From Verrucomicrobiales bacterium (GTDB lineage: Bacteria > Verrucomicrobiota > Verrucomicrobiia > Verrucomicrobiales > DEV007): a stretch of 64,000 bases of DNA. This document shows positions 48,125 through 56,533 of this stretch, piece after piece; the first letter of the stretch is position 1; every line of letters begins with the position of its first letter. The DNA lies in contig JARGNG010000014.1 of the NCBI GenBank assembly GCA_029213265.1, positions 57,442 through 121,441 on the forward strand. Reading direction: 5' to 3'. The position numbers and the translations under genes were made by a program. The notes under the pieces were generated by a model. The model worked only from the letters and a program-made list of their open reading frames with translations. It was not told the origin of the DNA and ran no database searches.

Positions 48125-49645
48125 CTATTTCTCGATGAAAACGCCTTTCTCTACGGTTGGGCCCCAGGGGCGCGGTTTCGGCTTCCGGTAGTCGGGGTGA
48201 TCGGGCGGAGCGTGATGGCGGCGGGCCTTGGAGCGTCCGCCGTTCCAGATATCGTATTCCGGATCTGCGTAGTCGTCGAAAAATTTGACTAACATAGCCG
48301 CCATCTTTTCCTGTGTTTCGCCATAGCCGTCCTGTCCGAAGAGGTTGAATCGCTCCATCGGATCAATCTCCATATCATAGAGCTCCCCGGGCCCTTCAGG
48401 GGAGCGTCGTTCGACATATTTCCATTTCTCGGTTCGGACCGAGCGGCAACTTTCCATCTCGTAGTATATCTCGGTTTCCCAGTCGACCTCCTCCCCTCGC
48501 AGGATGGGAGTGAAATTCCGCCCCGGAAGTTTTGGCCCGCCCTGCGGGATACGGTCCTCGAGGCCCAGGTAGCTGAGCACACTGGGGAGAAAATCGTAGT
48601 TGGTGACCATGGCATCGCTTTTGCCCTCTTTGATTCCTTCGGGGTGCCAGAAGAGAAACGGCACCTGCATCATCATGTCGTGGGCGGCCATGGGCTTCGT
48701 GTGATCCCCCATGCCGAAAAATCCATTCTGGCCACCCATCCAGCCCTGGTCCCCGGCGAAAACGACGACCGTGTTCTCATCAAGGTCGTGTTTGCGAAGG
48801 GTTTCAAAAATTTCTCCAACTCCATCATCCACTCCGCTTACCTCGGCGGCGACTCTCCGGATGCTGACGATATTGTTGTGAAAGTTGAGATTGGAATATT
48901 GCCAGGGATGGGCGGTATCTCTCGGGAAAGAGGGGAGATATTTGTCCTCGTAGTATTCGGCCCATCGATTTTTGGAAGGACGGAGGAGCAGGTTGCTGAG
49001 ACAGTAGGGGCCGTTGTAAGCGAGATAGAGAAAGAAGGGTTTATCGCCGTCCTTGTTTTTCTCGATGAATTCGATGCCGCGCTCCGTCCAGAGGTCGGTC
49101 ATGTATTTGGGCGATTTGTCGAGCAGCTCTCCGTCGAGAATGACCGGATCATCGTACATGCTGCTTGTGCCTCCGCGTGGCATCGTCGCCCAGTAGGAGA
49201 ATCCGTCCTGCGGATTCATATTGTCACCGAGATGCCATTTTCCACTGAGGCCGCAAACGTAGCCTTCGTCGTGGAGGATTTCAGGAAGCGTTTCAAATTC
49301 CTCGAGTGCGTAGTAGGCCTCCGGTCCCATCATGTATTTCCCGTCGAGAAAGGAATGCACACCGTGCTGGGAAGGAAGGAGACCTGTCAGGTAGGTCGCT
49401 CGAGTCGGAGAGCAAACCGGGTTGCTTGCCATCCCGCGCATGAATTGCATTCCCTCCGCTGCCATTCGATCGAGGTGGGGCGTCTTAATATCCTTGTTTC
49501 CATAACATCCGAGTGTCCAGGCGCCGTGGTTGTCTGTCAGGATGAAGATGAAATTCGGTTTTTCTTTCGTGCCGGCCGCTTGCGCGGGAAGTCCGGAGAA
49601 GAGGAAAAGCGCAGCGAGAAAGGCGAGTGAACAGAGTTTGGTCAT
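48125..49645 (-). CDS. Secreted sulfatase
   Basis: PNFIFILTDNHGAWTLGCYGN; SNPVCSPTRATYLTG; GKWHLGDN. Confidence 0.95.
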   Translation of the reverse strand: MTKLCSLAFLAALFLFSGLPAQAAGTKEKPNFIFILTDNHGAWTLGCYGNKDIKTPHLDRMAAEGMQFMRGMASNPVCSPTRATYLTGLLPSQHGVHSFLDGKYMMGPEAYYALEEFETLPEILHDEGYVCGLSGKWHLGDNMNPQDGFSYWATMPRGGTSSMYDDPVILDGELLDKSPKYMTDLWTERGIEFIEKNKDGDKPFFLYLAYNGPYCLSNLLLRPSKNRWAEYYEDKYLPSFPRDTAHPWQYSNLNFHNNIVSIRRVAAEVSGVDDGVGEIFETLRKHDLDENTVVVFAGDQGWMGGQNGFFGMGDHTKPMAAHDMMMQVPFLFWHPEGIKEGKSDAMVTNYDFLPSVLSYLGLEDRIPQGGPKLPGRNFTPILRGEEVDWETEIYYEMESCRSVRTEKWKYVERRSPEGPGELYDMEIDPMERFNLFGQDGYGETQEKMAAMLVKFFDDYADPEYDIWNGGRSKARRHHAPPDHPDYRKPKPRPWGPTVEKGVFIEK

Positions 49646-49781
49646 GGAGCAAACAGGGGTGGATTTCGTCTTTTATGACAGGCCGGTTCGGATCCAACAA
49701 TCATGGATTGTGTTTTTGGTTCACGTAATCACACCGGAATTCCCGGCAGACAGGAGCGGGTTCGACCGATAGAATGGGACG

Positions 49782-51320
49782 ATGAAACTGATTCTGCCGC
49801 TTTTCCTGTTCCTCGCCCTTTCGCTGGCGGATGCCGCCCCGAAGCAACCTAATATCATGGTTTTCCTCGTCGATGACATGGGCGTGATGGACACCTCGGT
49901 GCCTTTCCTGACCGACGAAAACGGCGAGCCGAAAAAATATCCGCTGAACGAGTTTTACCGGACGCCTTCGATGGAGCGCCTCGCGGCGCAGGGCATTCGC
50001 TTCAATCAGTTCTATGCGATGAGCGTTTGCTCCCCAACCCGGATTTCGATCATGACGGGCCAGAATGCGGCCCGCCACCGGGCAACGAACTGGATCAATC
50101 CCTGGGAAAATAATGCCGGCAAGAACGGCCCCGCCCAGTGGGACTGGGAGGGGCTATCCTACGGCGACATTACTTTGCCGGGAGTCCTCAAAGAGAAAGG
50201 CTACCGAACGATTCATGTGGGAAAGGGGCACTTTGGTCCAAAGGACTACCCCGGAGCGGATCCCGCCAAACTGGGATTTGATGTGAATGTGGCAGGACGT
50301 TCGATTGGGGCTCCGGGGAGCTATTTCGGAGAGAAAAATTATGGAGCCGGGACGAAGCGGGAACGGAGTTCGGTTCCCCATCTCGATCAATACCACGGCA
50401 CGGAAACATTTTTAACCGAAGCTCTGACGATCGAAGCGCAGAAGCACGTCGCTGAGACGGTTGCTTCGGGCGATCCGTTTTATCTCTATTTTTCCCACTA
50501 CGCCGTCCACGCGCCGTTCGAGTCGGATCCCCGCTTTGCAGCTCACTACGCCGATTCGGACAAGCCAAAAAACGCGCAGGCCTTTGCCACTCTGGTGGAA
50601 GGAATGGATAAGTCTCTTGGCGATATGTTAGATCAATTTGAATCTCTGAAAGTCGCCGAGAATACTCTCGTGTTTTTCCTGGGGGACAACGGTTCCGATG
50701 CGCCGCTGGGTGATCAGCACGTTGTGGCCTGTGCCGCTCCACTCCGGGGAAAGAAAGGGGCTCACTACGAGGGCGGAATGCGAGTCCCGTTCATCGCGGC
50801 CTGGGCGAAGCCAAATCCGGAAAACGAATGGCAGAAAAAGCTGCCCATCCCGGCGGGTGCGATTCAGGGGCAGGTGGCCTCGATAACCGATTTGTTTCCG
50901 ACTCTACTGCAATTGACGGGAGCAGAAGCCGCCGCCTCTCATCGCGTGGATGGAAAGCCCTTGCAGACGCTTCTGAAGGGGAAAGCGGACCCGCGGCGCC
51001 CCGAGCAGTTTTTGATGCACTATCCTCACGGCATTCATCGCAGCAACTATTGGACGAGCTGGCGGGATGGGGACTGGAAAGTGGTTTATCACACTCTTCC
51101 GGAGATTCCGGCGACCGGAAAGCATATGCAGTTTGAAGGCGGCCACTATGAGCTGTTCAATCTCGCCAGCGATCCATTCGAGTCGAAGAATCTCGCGGAT
51201 GCCGAGCCCGAGGTGCTTCAACGCATGATGGCCGGATTGAGTTCTCAATTGCAGCTTCACGAAGCCGTCTATCCAGTTGATGATGAAGGGAATCTGCTGA
51301 TGCCCGTCGTGCCGAACTAG
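49782..51320 (+). CDS. Secreted sulfatase
   Basis: PNIMVFLVDDMGVMDTSVPF; AMSVCSPTRISIMTG; HVGKGHFGPKDYPG. Confidence 0.94.
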   Translation: MKLILPLFLFLALSLADAAPKQPNIMVFLVDDMGVMDTSVPFLTDENGEPKKYPLNEFYRTPSMERLAAQGIRFNQFYAMSVCSPTRISIMTGQNAARHRATNWINPWENNAGKNGPAQWDWEGLSYGDITLPGVLKEKGYRTIHVGKGHFGPKDYPGADPAKLGFDVNVAGRSIGAPGSYFGEKNYGAGTKRERSSVPHLDQYHGTETFLTEALTIEAQKHVAETVASGDPFYLYFSHYAVHAPFESDPRFAAHYADSDKPKNAQAFATLVEGMDKSLGDMLDQFESLKVAENTLVFFLGDNGSDAPLGDQHVVACAAPLRGKKGAHYEGGMRVPFIAAWAKPNPENEWQKKLPIPAGAIQGQVASITDLFPTLLQLTGAEAAASHRVDGKPLQTLLKGKADPRRPEQFLMHYPHGIHRSNYWTSWRDGDWKVVYHTLPEIPATGKHMQFEGGHYELFNLASDPFESKNLADAEPEVLQRMMAGLSSQLQLHEAVYPVDDEGNLLMPVVPN

Positions 51321-51333
51321 GGGCAAGAAGTAG

Positions 51334-51387
51334 CACAGGCATCCTGCCTGTGAAATGAGCATCCCAGGCTCGAGCCTCTGTGCTGGG
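51334..51387. repeat. Palindromic intergenic repeat unit
   Basis: CACAGGCA-TCC-TGCCTGTG (51334-51352), AGGCTCGAGCCT perfect palindrome (51366-51377), CCCAG...CTGGG. Confidence 0.5.
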
Positions 51388-51548
51388 AAGGCACCACTTG
51401 TTTCCGCTCGCTCGTATTCTTCTTCGTTGAAGAATGCCTCTCACGCCGGTAGATTGCGGTGCCCCGGTTCACCCGTTTCCCATTGAGCTGAACACCCTTT
51501 TTGGGCCACTTTGAATGCTAGGTTCCCGGGACTGGCTTGTTGTTCTGG

Positions 51549-51881
51549 TTAGGTCGGGATTGATCGGAGCGAAGGCGTAGCCGAAGCGGAGATCAATCCC
51601 GGATTTCTTTTTGTAGCAAACTGATCCGGACTCTGAAAGCCCAATTTGCTGTGAGGATGTATGCGTTTGTATAGGAGCATCCATTCTTCGATGACGACGC
51701 GCGCTTCGGTCACACTCGGGAACAGCTCCTGATTAAGGCACTCATCCCGCAGCCGGTTGTGAAAGCTCTCCACGTGGCCGTTTTGCCATGGGCTGCCGGG
51801 ATCAATGTAAATGGTCCCAATGCCTAGCTCTGCGAACCACTCCTGGACCTCCTTCGCAATAAACTGATTCGCTTTGCTCAC
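51549..51881 (-). pseudogene. IS3-family transposase OrfB C-terminal fragment (rve/integrase core)
   Basis: DPGSPWQNGHVESFHNRLRDECLNQELF. Confidence 0.85.
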
Positions 51882-52239
51882 CCTCCGGGCAGCACATTGT
51901 GCTGTCTATGTCCGCATAGCTTCCATTCGCTTCCATTGTCGCTGCGGATGTATTCAGGAGCTCCCCGTTGCGCCATGACTTCTGCCAGAGCGCCTCCTCC
52001 AACACCCTCGCCTTCAGCATTTCATCGGCGAGCATCTTCTTGAGCTCTGTGTTTTCGTTTTCCAGCTCCTTATATCGTTTCGCATCCGCCATCTCCATGC
52101 GGCCATATTTCCTGCGCCATCGATAGAATGTTTGCTCGCAGATGTTTGCCTCCCGGCAGACTTGTTCCACGGTTTGGCCTCCATCGGCCATTCGCAAAAT
52201 ACGGATAATTTCTTCGGTCTTGTGTCTCTTTCCTTTCAT
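51802..52239 (-). pseudogene. IS3-family OrfA fused by deletion to interior OrfB sequence, frameshifted
   Basis: MKGKRHKTEEIIRILRMADGG... HTH; joins out-of-frame MAQRGAPEYIRSDNGSE segment. Confidence 0.75.
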
Positions 52240-52306
52240 TTTCGGTTCTCGGGTTTCGGCCCAGGAACCTAGCATAAGATCTGGCTCAGATTTCGGGGGT
52301 CAGCTC

Positions 52307-52557
52307 ACCTCCATGCACAGGGAAGTAAGTATCTCCTCCGAATGGGAGCCTCTGACTCTGTGGAGTCGCTGGTAAAGGAGATGGGGGACGAACCGCCTGA
52401 AATTCTCTCCGGCACAAAACGTGATACGCTTGCTTCGCTCTACGCCGCCGGAGCAAATCCCGATTTCGTTTCGTATGGCAAACCGCGCCGAACACGGCGT
52501 GTCGAGCTGCCGGGTTATCCATTCCAGCGCAAATATTACTGGCTTCCGAAATCATGA
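52307..52557 (+). pseudogene. 3' remnant of a polyketide synthase (C-terminal end of acyltransferase region)
   Basis: YLLRMGASDSVESLVKEMGDEPPEILSGTKRDTLASLYAAGANPDFVSYGKPRRTRRVELPGYPFQRKYYWLPKS; VxLPxYPFQRxxYWL is the post-AT linker signature; starts at IS edge. Confidence 0.7.
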
Positions 52558-53357
52558 GTGAGAAACAGGTAGTGGTAGTGACAGGCGCTTCCTCCGGCTT
52601 TGGCGAGCTGACGGCGAACCGGTTGGTGGAAGACGGTTTTGAAGTCATCGGGACAAGCCGGAACCCGGAGGCTGCTGCGGAGAATTTTGAAATGCTTACG
52701 CTCGATGTCACTTCGGACGAGTCCGTGGAGACTTTTGTTTCACAGGTCAAAGAGCGTCATTCCCGGATCGATATTCTTATCAACAATGCGGGCCAGTCCC
52801 ACAACAGCCTTCTCGAGGAGACGTCACTCGAGGACGCCCGTCAGATCTTTGAAACGAATTTCTGGGGTATGGTTCGGATGAATCAAGCGGTGTTGCCTCT
52901 GATGCGCGAGCAGGGCAGCGGGTTGATCGTAACGATCAGTTCTCTCGCCGGGCTTGTCGGAACTCCCGGTCAGGGGTTCTACGGGGCCGCGAAGCATGCC
53001 ATCGAAGGATATACCGAAACTCTCCGGGCCGAACTCGGTCTTTTCCCTGTCGAAGTGGCACTCATTGAGCCCGGGTTCTTCCGGACGAAGTTGGGAGACT
53101 CGATGGTGAGGAACGCAAATGCGATTTCTGATTATGACTCCGTTAGGGAGTTGGTGGCCGGAAACCTTGATGATGAGTTCGCCGGAGGTGGGGATCCTGC
53201 AGAAGTTGTCGAAGCGATTGTGAAAACGATCGGTGAAGGAGGAAACAAGCTGCGCTGTCTCGTCGGTTCCGACGCCAAGACAATTACGCGATTGAAGAGC
53301 TGGCTACCGGAAGGCTGGTTTTTGGACGGGCTCCGAAAACAATTCGGTCTCAAGTAG
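52554..53357 (+). CDS. SDR family oxidoreductase
   Basis: VVVVTGASSGFGELTANRLVEDGFEVIGTSRN; ILINNAGQS; FYGAAKHAIEGYTETLRAELG; ATGA overlap with PKS remnant. Confidence 0.93.
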   Translation: MSEKQVVVVTGASSGFGELTANRLVEDGFEVIGTSRNPEAAAENFEMLTLDVTSDESVETFVSQVKERHSRIDILINNAGQSHNSLLEETSLEDARQIFETNFWGMVRMNQAVLPLMREQGSGLIVTISSLAGLVGTPGQGFYGAAKHAIEGYTETLRAELGLFPVEVALIEPGFFRTKLGDSMVRNANAISDYDSVRELVAGNLDDEFAGGGDPAEVVEAIVKTIGEGGNKLRCLVGSDAKTITRLKSWLPEGWFLDGLRKQFGLK

Positions 53358-53362
53358 CGGGA

Positions 53363-53935
53363 TTAGGATTTCTTCTTGAGAAACTGAACGGCGTCGGCGA
53401 TCACAACTTTGTTCGGCTCGGTTCCTTCGGTGGAAATGACGACGGATCCGGACTGTCCCTTTTCGAACGGGAACACTCCCAGGGAACGAAAGAGCCGACC
53501 GTGCGCCGGTGTTTCCTGCTGATTGATTCGAATCGTGGTTGAGCCCTTGGCATGGTGGATCGTAACGGGCGTGTTCGTCGATCGGCGGACGTTGTAACAA
53601 TGGGCCACACGAACTTCGTATTCCCCCGCTTCGGGGAACACCGGTCTCCAGGTAACCGACTTTTCTCCTTTTGCTGACTTCTGGTCATGCAGATACCCGA
53701 TCCCAACGTAAGGCGGCGTGTGCGTCGAGTACTGCCATTTTCCCACCAATTCGGCATCGACTTCATCCAGAACGATTCCATCAAGGTTTTTTGGATCTGC
53801 GATGACATACCGCAGATTTTTCTCCACATCGACTTCCCCGGGTGCGTGGGAGTTGGGAACGGCTTCCGGATGCGGGTCGATCCCGAAACTGGCACTGGTT
53901 GATAAGAAGAGGAGCAGGCAAAAGGTAATTTTCAT
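53363..53935 (-). CDS. Secreted golvesin C-terminal-like domain protein
   Basis: GKWQYSTHTPPYVGIGYLHDQKSAKGEKSVTWRPVFPEAGEYEVRVAHCYNVRRSTNTPVTIHH. Confidence 0.7.
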   Translation of the reverse strand: MKITFCLLLFLSTSASFGIDPHPEAVPNSHAPGEVDVEKNLRYVIADPKNLDGIVLDEVDAELVGKWQYSTHTPPYVGIGYLHDQKSAKGEKSVTWRPVFPEAGEYEVRVAHCYNVRRSTNTPVTIHHAKGSTTIRINQQETPAHGRLFRSLGVFPFEKGQSGSVVISTEGTEPNKVVIADAVQFLKKKS

Positions 53936-53948
53936 GGGAACGATGCGG

Positions 53949-55400
53949 CTAGAGTGCAACCAACCGGTTCCAGATCCGAACGATCTGTGACTTCACGGTT
54001 CCGAGATCGCCGGAGTAGTTGTTTACGAAAAGTGCAAACGCGTATCGCTTCCCGGAGCGGGTATTGACGTAGCCTGCGTAGTTGCGAACCCGGTCGATCG
54101 TTCCGCTCTTGGCGACAACACGACCTTCAGAAGAGGAGCCGCCGCCAATGCTGCGGAGGGTTCCGGAACGGCCGGCAACAGGTAAGGTGCCGTGGAAGGT
54201 GTCGAATGAATCCCCTTTCGCAGCGTGATAGAGAATCATGGCCATCTGCCGGGGAGTCACCGTATTGGCGCGTGCGAGACCACATCCGTCATCCATGAAA
54301 AATCCGGTCATATCGACACCCTTTGCCGACCAGTGATCACGCACCGCTTTTGCCGCGGCTTTGATCGAGCCTTCGTCGCCTTTTTTGACCCCGATCATGC
54401 GATGGATGCATTCCGCACGGAGGTTGTTCGACTTCATGTTTGTGATATTCATGATTGAGGCCAGCGTCCCGGATTCCTGCGAGTGAATCACTTTCCGTGC
54501 CGCGAGCGATTCGCCCGCGATGGTCATGAGGCGAACCGTTGTCGGGTCACCGGACACGGAGAGGTCGTTCTCATTGAGATATTTGGAGAAAGCCCGGGCG
54601 CAGAAAAAAGCGGGATCCGGAAGGGCTCCTTTGATGGTGAAGGATCCTTTTCCCGCAGGAACCGAACCGCGAAGATAATACACTTTTCCATAGGGAGCCC
54701 CGTAGACGTATCCCTGATCGCCTGAGCTGGAGGATCCGACCCGCATTTCGTTGATGAACTCGACGCCAGGCAACTTGGGGTCGGTCCAGGAGAGCGGCGC
54801 TTTCCCTCCCACTTTCGGAGTCTTGAAATTGCAGTGGAAAAGGTTCTGATGAAAGGTCAGCCCGCAGGGGCCGGCCGCATAGTAATTCCCCATGTCATCC
54901 CACTGCCAGGAGTTGGGGACCATCTGGTTGTGAAAGATCGTGGCATCTCCGACAATAGACCCCTCGATGGATTGAATCCCCGCTTCCTTCATCGCCGTCT
55001 GCCATTTCGAAAAGGTCGCGGCAATGTTGGAGGAACCGAGAGTGGGATCTCCGCCTCCGCGAATGACCAGATTTCCCTTGAGGACGCCTTCTTCGGAAAG
55101 AACACCGGCGGTTTGGAGTTCCGTCGTAAATCGGAAGTCGCCCCCGAGAACTTCGTTCGCAGTCGCGGTGGTAATCGCCTTCATCGTAGAGGCGGGAATC
55201 AATCCTGTGTCAATGTGGTAGCCTTTCGCGTCCGAGGGCTCTCCGTCGATGGGGACAAAGCAAAGTCCGAGGGAAGCCGTCCGGGTGGCCGACTCGCTTT
55301 GGATCTTTTCCATCTCCGCAATCACGTCTTCGGGTGCGGAGTGGGAAAGGGTGGAGAACACGAATACGGACAGGAGCGAAAATGCGAAGGGACGGAGCAT
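53949..55400 (-). CDS. dacB: D-alanyl-D-alanine carboxypeptidase/endopeptidase (PBP4/S13 family)
   Basis: TGLIPASTMKAITTATANEVLG (SxxK); MTGFFMDDGCGLARANTVTPRQM; VVAKSGTIDRVRNYAGYV. Confidence 0.9.
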   Translation of the reverse strand: MLRPFAFSLLSVFVFSTLSHSAPEDVIAEMEKIQSESATRTASLGLCFVPIDGEPSDAKGYHIDTGLIPASTMKAITTATANEVLGGDFRFTTELQTAGVLSEEGVLKGNLVIRGGGDPTLGSSNIAATFSKWQTAMKEAGIQSIEGSIVGDATIFHNQMVPNSWQWDDMGNYYAAGPCGLTFHQNLFHCNFKTPKVGGKAPLSWTDPKLPGVEFINEMRVGSSSSGDQGYVYGAPYGKVYYLRGSVPAGKGSFTIKGALPDPAFFCARAFSKYLNENDLSVSGDPTTVRLMTIAGESLAARKVIHSQESGTLASIMNITNMKSNNLRAECIHRMIGVKKGDEGSIKAAAKAVRDHWSAKGVDMTGFFMDDGCGLARANTVTPRQMAMILYHAAKGDSFDTFHGTLPVAGRSGTLRSIGGGSSSEGRVVAKSGTIDRVRNYAGYVNTRSGKRYAFALFVNNYSGDLGTVKSQIVRIWNRLVAL

Positions 55401-55495
55401 GCGGGAAGAAACGCTCTCTTTCGGGATCCTTCAATGCGGGAATTCGTCCGGGATGGTTCTTGTCAGCAGACCGGGATCAGGGTTTGGATGAATGA

Positions 55496-56527
55496 ATGAA
55501 GAATTGGAAAACGATTTGCTGCGTCATCCTGGGTCTGGCGTGCCAGCCTGGTAGAAGCGAGGAAACCTGGAGGCCGGAGCGGTGCGAACTTCTTCCTCTC
55601 CCCCGCCAGCAGGTGGCCTTTGAGGTCGACGGGGAGGAAAAGTTGAGCTGGCATTTCGGATCGGAGTATCCGCGGCCGTTTTTCTATCCGCTCAAGGGCC
55701 CTTCCGGAGTTTCCCTGACACGCATGGGACACCCCGGTGCCCAGAATCATGACCATCATCGTTCGGTCTGGTTCGCCCACCATGATGTGAACGGGGTCAG
55801 CTACTGGGCGGATTCCTCGAAAGCTACGATTCGTCAAAAACACTGGTATCGATACCGTGACGGCGACGAGGAGGCGGTCATGGCCTCCCTTCTCGGTTGG
55901 TATGACGAGGAGGGGCAGGAAGTCATGGAGCAGGATGTATTCGCAGCCCTTCTGCCCGGAGAGGGAGGGGAATACTTTCTCGAAATCCAGACCAACTGCC
56001 GACCTTCTCCGGGAGCGAAACCGGTGGAATTGGGCAAAACGAATTTCGGGTTTTTCGCGGTTCGGGTATCGAAGTCACTCTCCCACTATTTCGGGGGAGG
56101 GGTGATTTCCAATAGCGAGGGGCAGGTCGGGGAGAAGGATATTTTCGGCAAGGCTGCGAAGTGGATGGACTACTCCGGGCCGGTAGCCACGGGTGGCGGA
56201 CCGGACCGGAAGGTCGTCACGGAGGGAATCACCTACTTTGATCACCCACACAATCCGCGCTACCCGACGAAGTGGCACGTGCGTTCAGACGGATGGATGG
56301 GGGCTTCGTTCTGCATGGACGAAGGTATGACTTTGTCGGAGGAATCACCGATCACTCTTCGATATCTTCTTCATGTTCATTCAGGCGCTTACGACTCGAA
56401 AGTGGCCGGCGGGGTCGCGGAAAGATTCGGAAAACGAAAGTCGTTCGTAGTCGCCAAGTCCAAGCAACCCCATCGCCAATACGAAGTCTGGAGAGAAGGA
56501 CAGATGCCGGAAGCGGAGAAGAAGTGA
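55496..56527 (+). CDS. DUF6807/PmoA-family secreted protein
   Basis: RPFFYPLKGPSGVSLTRMGHPGAQNHDHHRSVWFAHHDVNGVSYWAD. Confidence 0.82.
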   Translation: MKNWKTICCVILGLACQPGRSEETWRPERCELLPLPRQQVAFEVDGEEKLSWHFGSEYPRPFFYPLKGPSGVSLTRMGHPGAQNHDHHRSVWFAHHDVNGVSYWADSSKATIRQKHWYRYRDGDEEAVMASLLGWYDEEGQEVMEQDVFAALLPGEGGEYFLEIQTNCRPSPGAKPVELGKTNFGFFAVRVSKSLSHYFGGGVISNSEGQVGEKDIFGKAAKWMDYSGPVATGGGPDRKVVTEGITYFDHPHNPRYPTKWHVRSDGWMGASFCMDEGMTLSEESPITLRYLLHVHSGAYDSKVAGGVAERFGKRKSFVVAKSKQPHRQYEVWREGQMPEAEKK

Positions 56528-56533
56528 GGACGG

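Larger units (their letters stand above)
51485..52306 (-). mobile_element. Decayed IS3-family insertion sequence, internally deleted
   Basis: OrfA-like (KGKRHKTEEIIRILRMADGGQTVEQVCREANICEQTFYRWRRKYGRM) and OrfB C-terminal part (DNGSE; FIAKEVQEWFAELGIGTIYIDPGSPWQNGHVESFHNRLRDECLNQELF); imperfect terminal inverted repeats GAGCTGAaCaCCC / GAGCTGACCCCC with inner TGCTAGGTTCC at both ends. Confidence 0.85.

Noticed and set aside
48644-49630. 328-aa + strand ORF
   Set aside because: Antisense to sulfatase 48125-49645.
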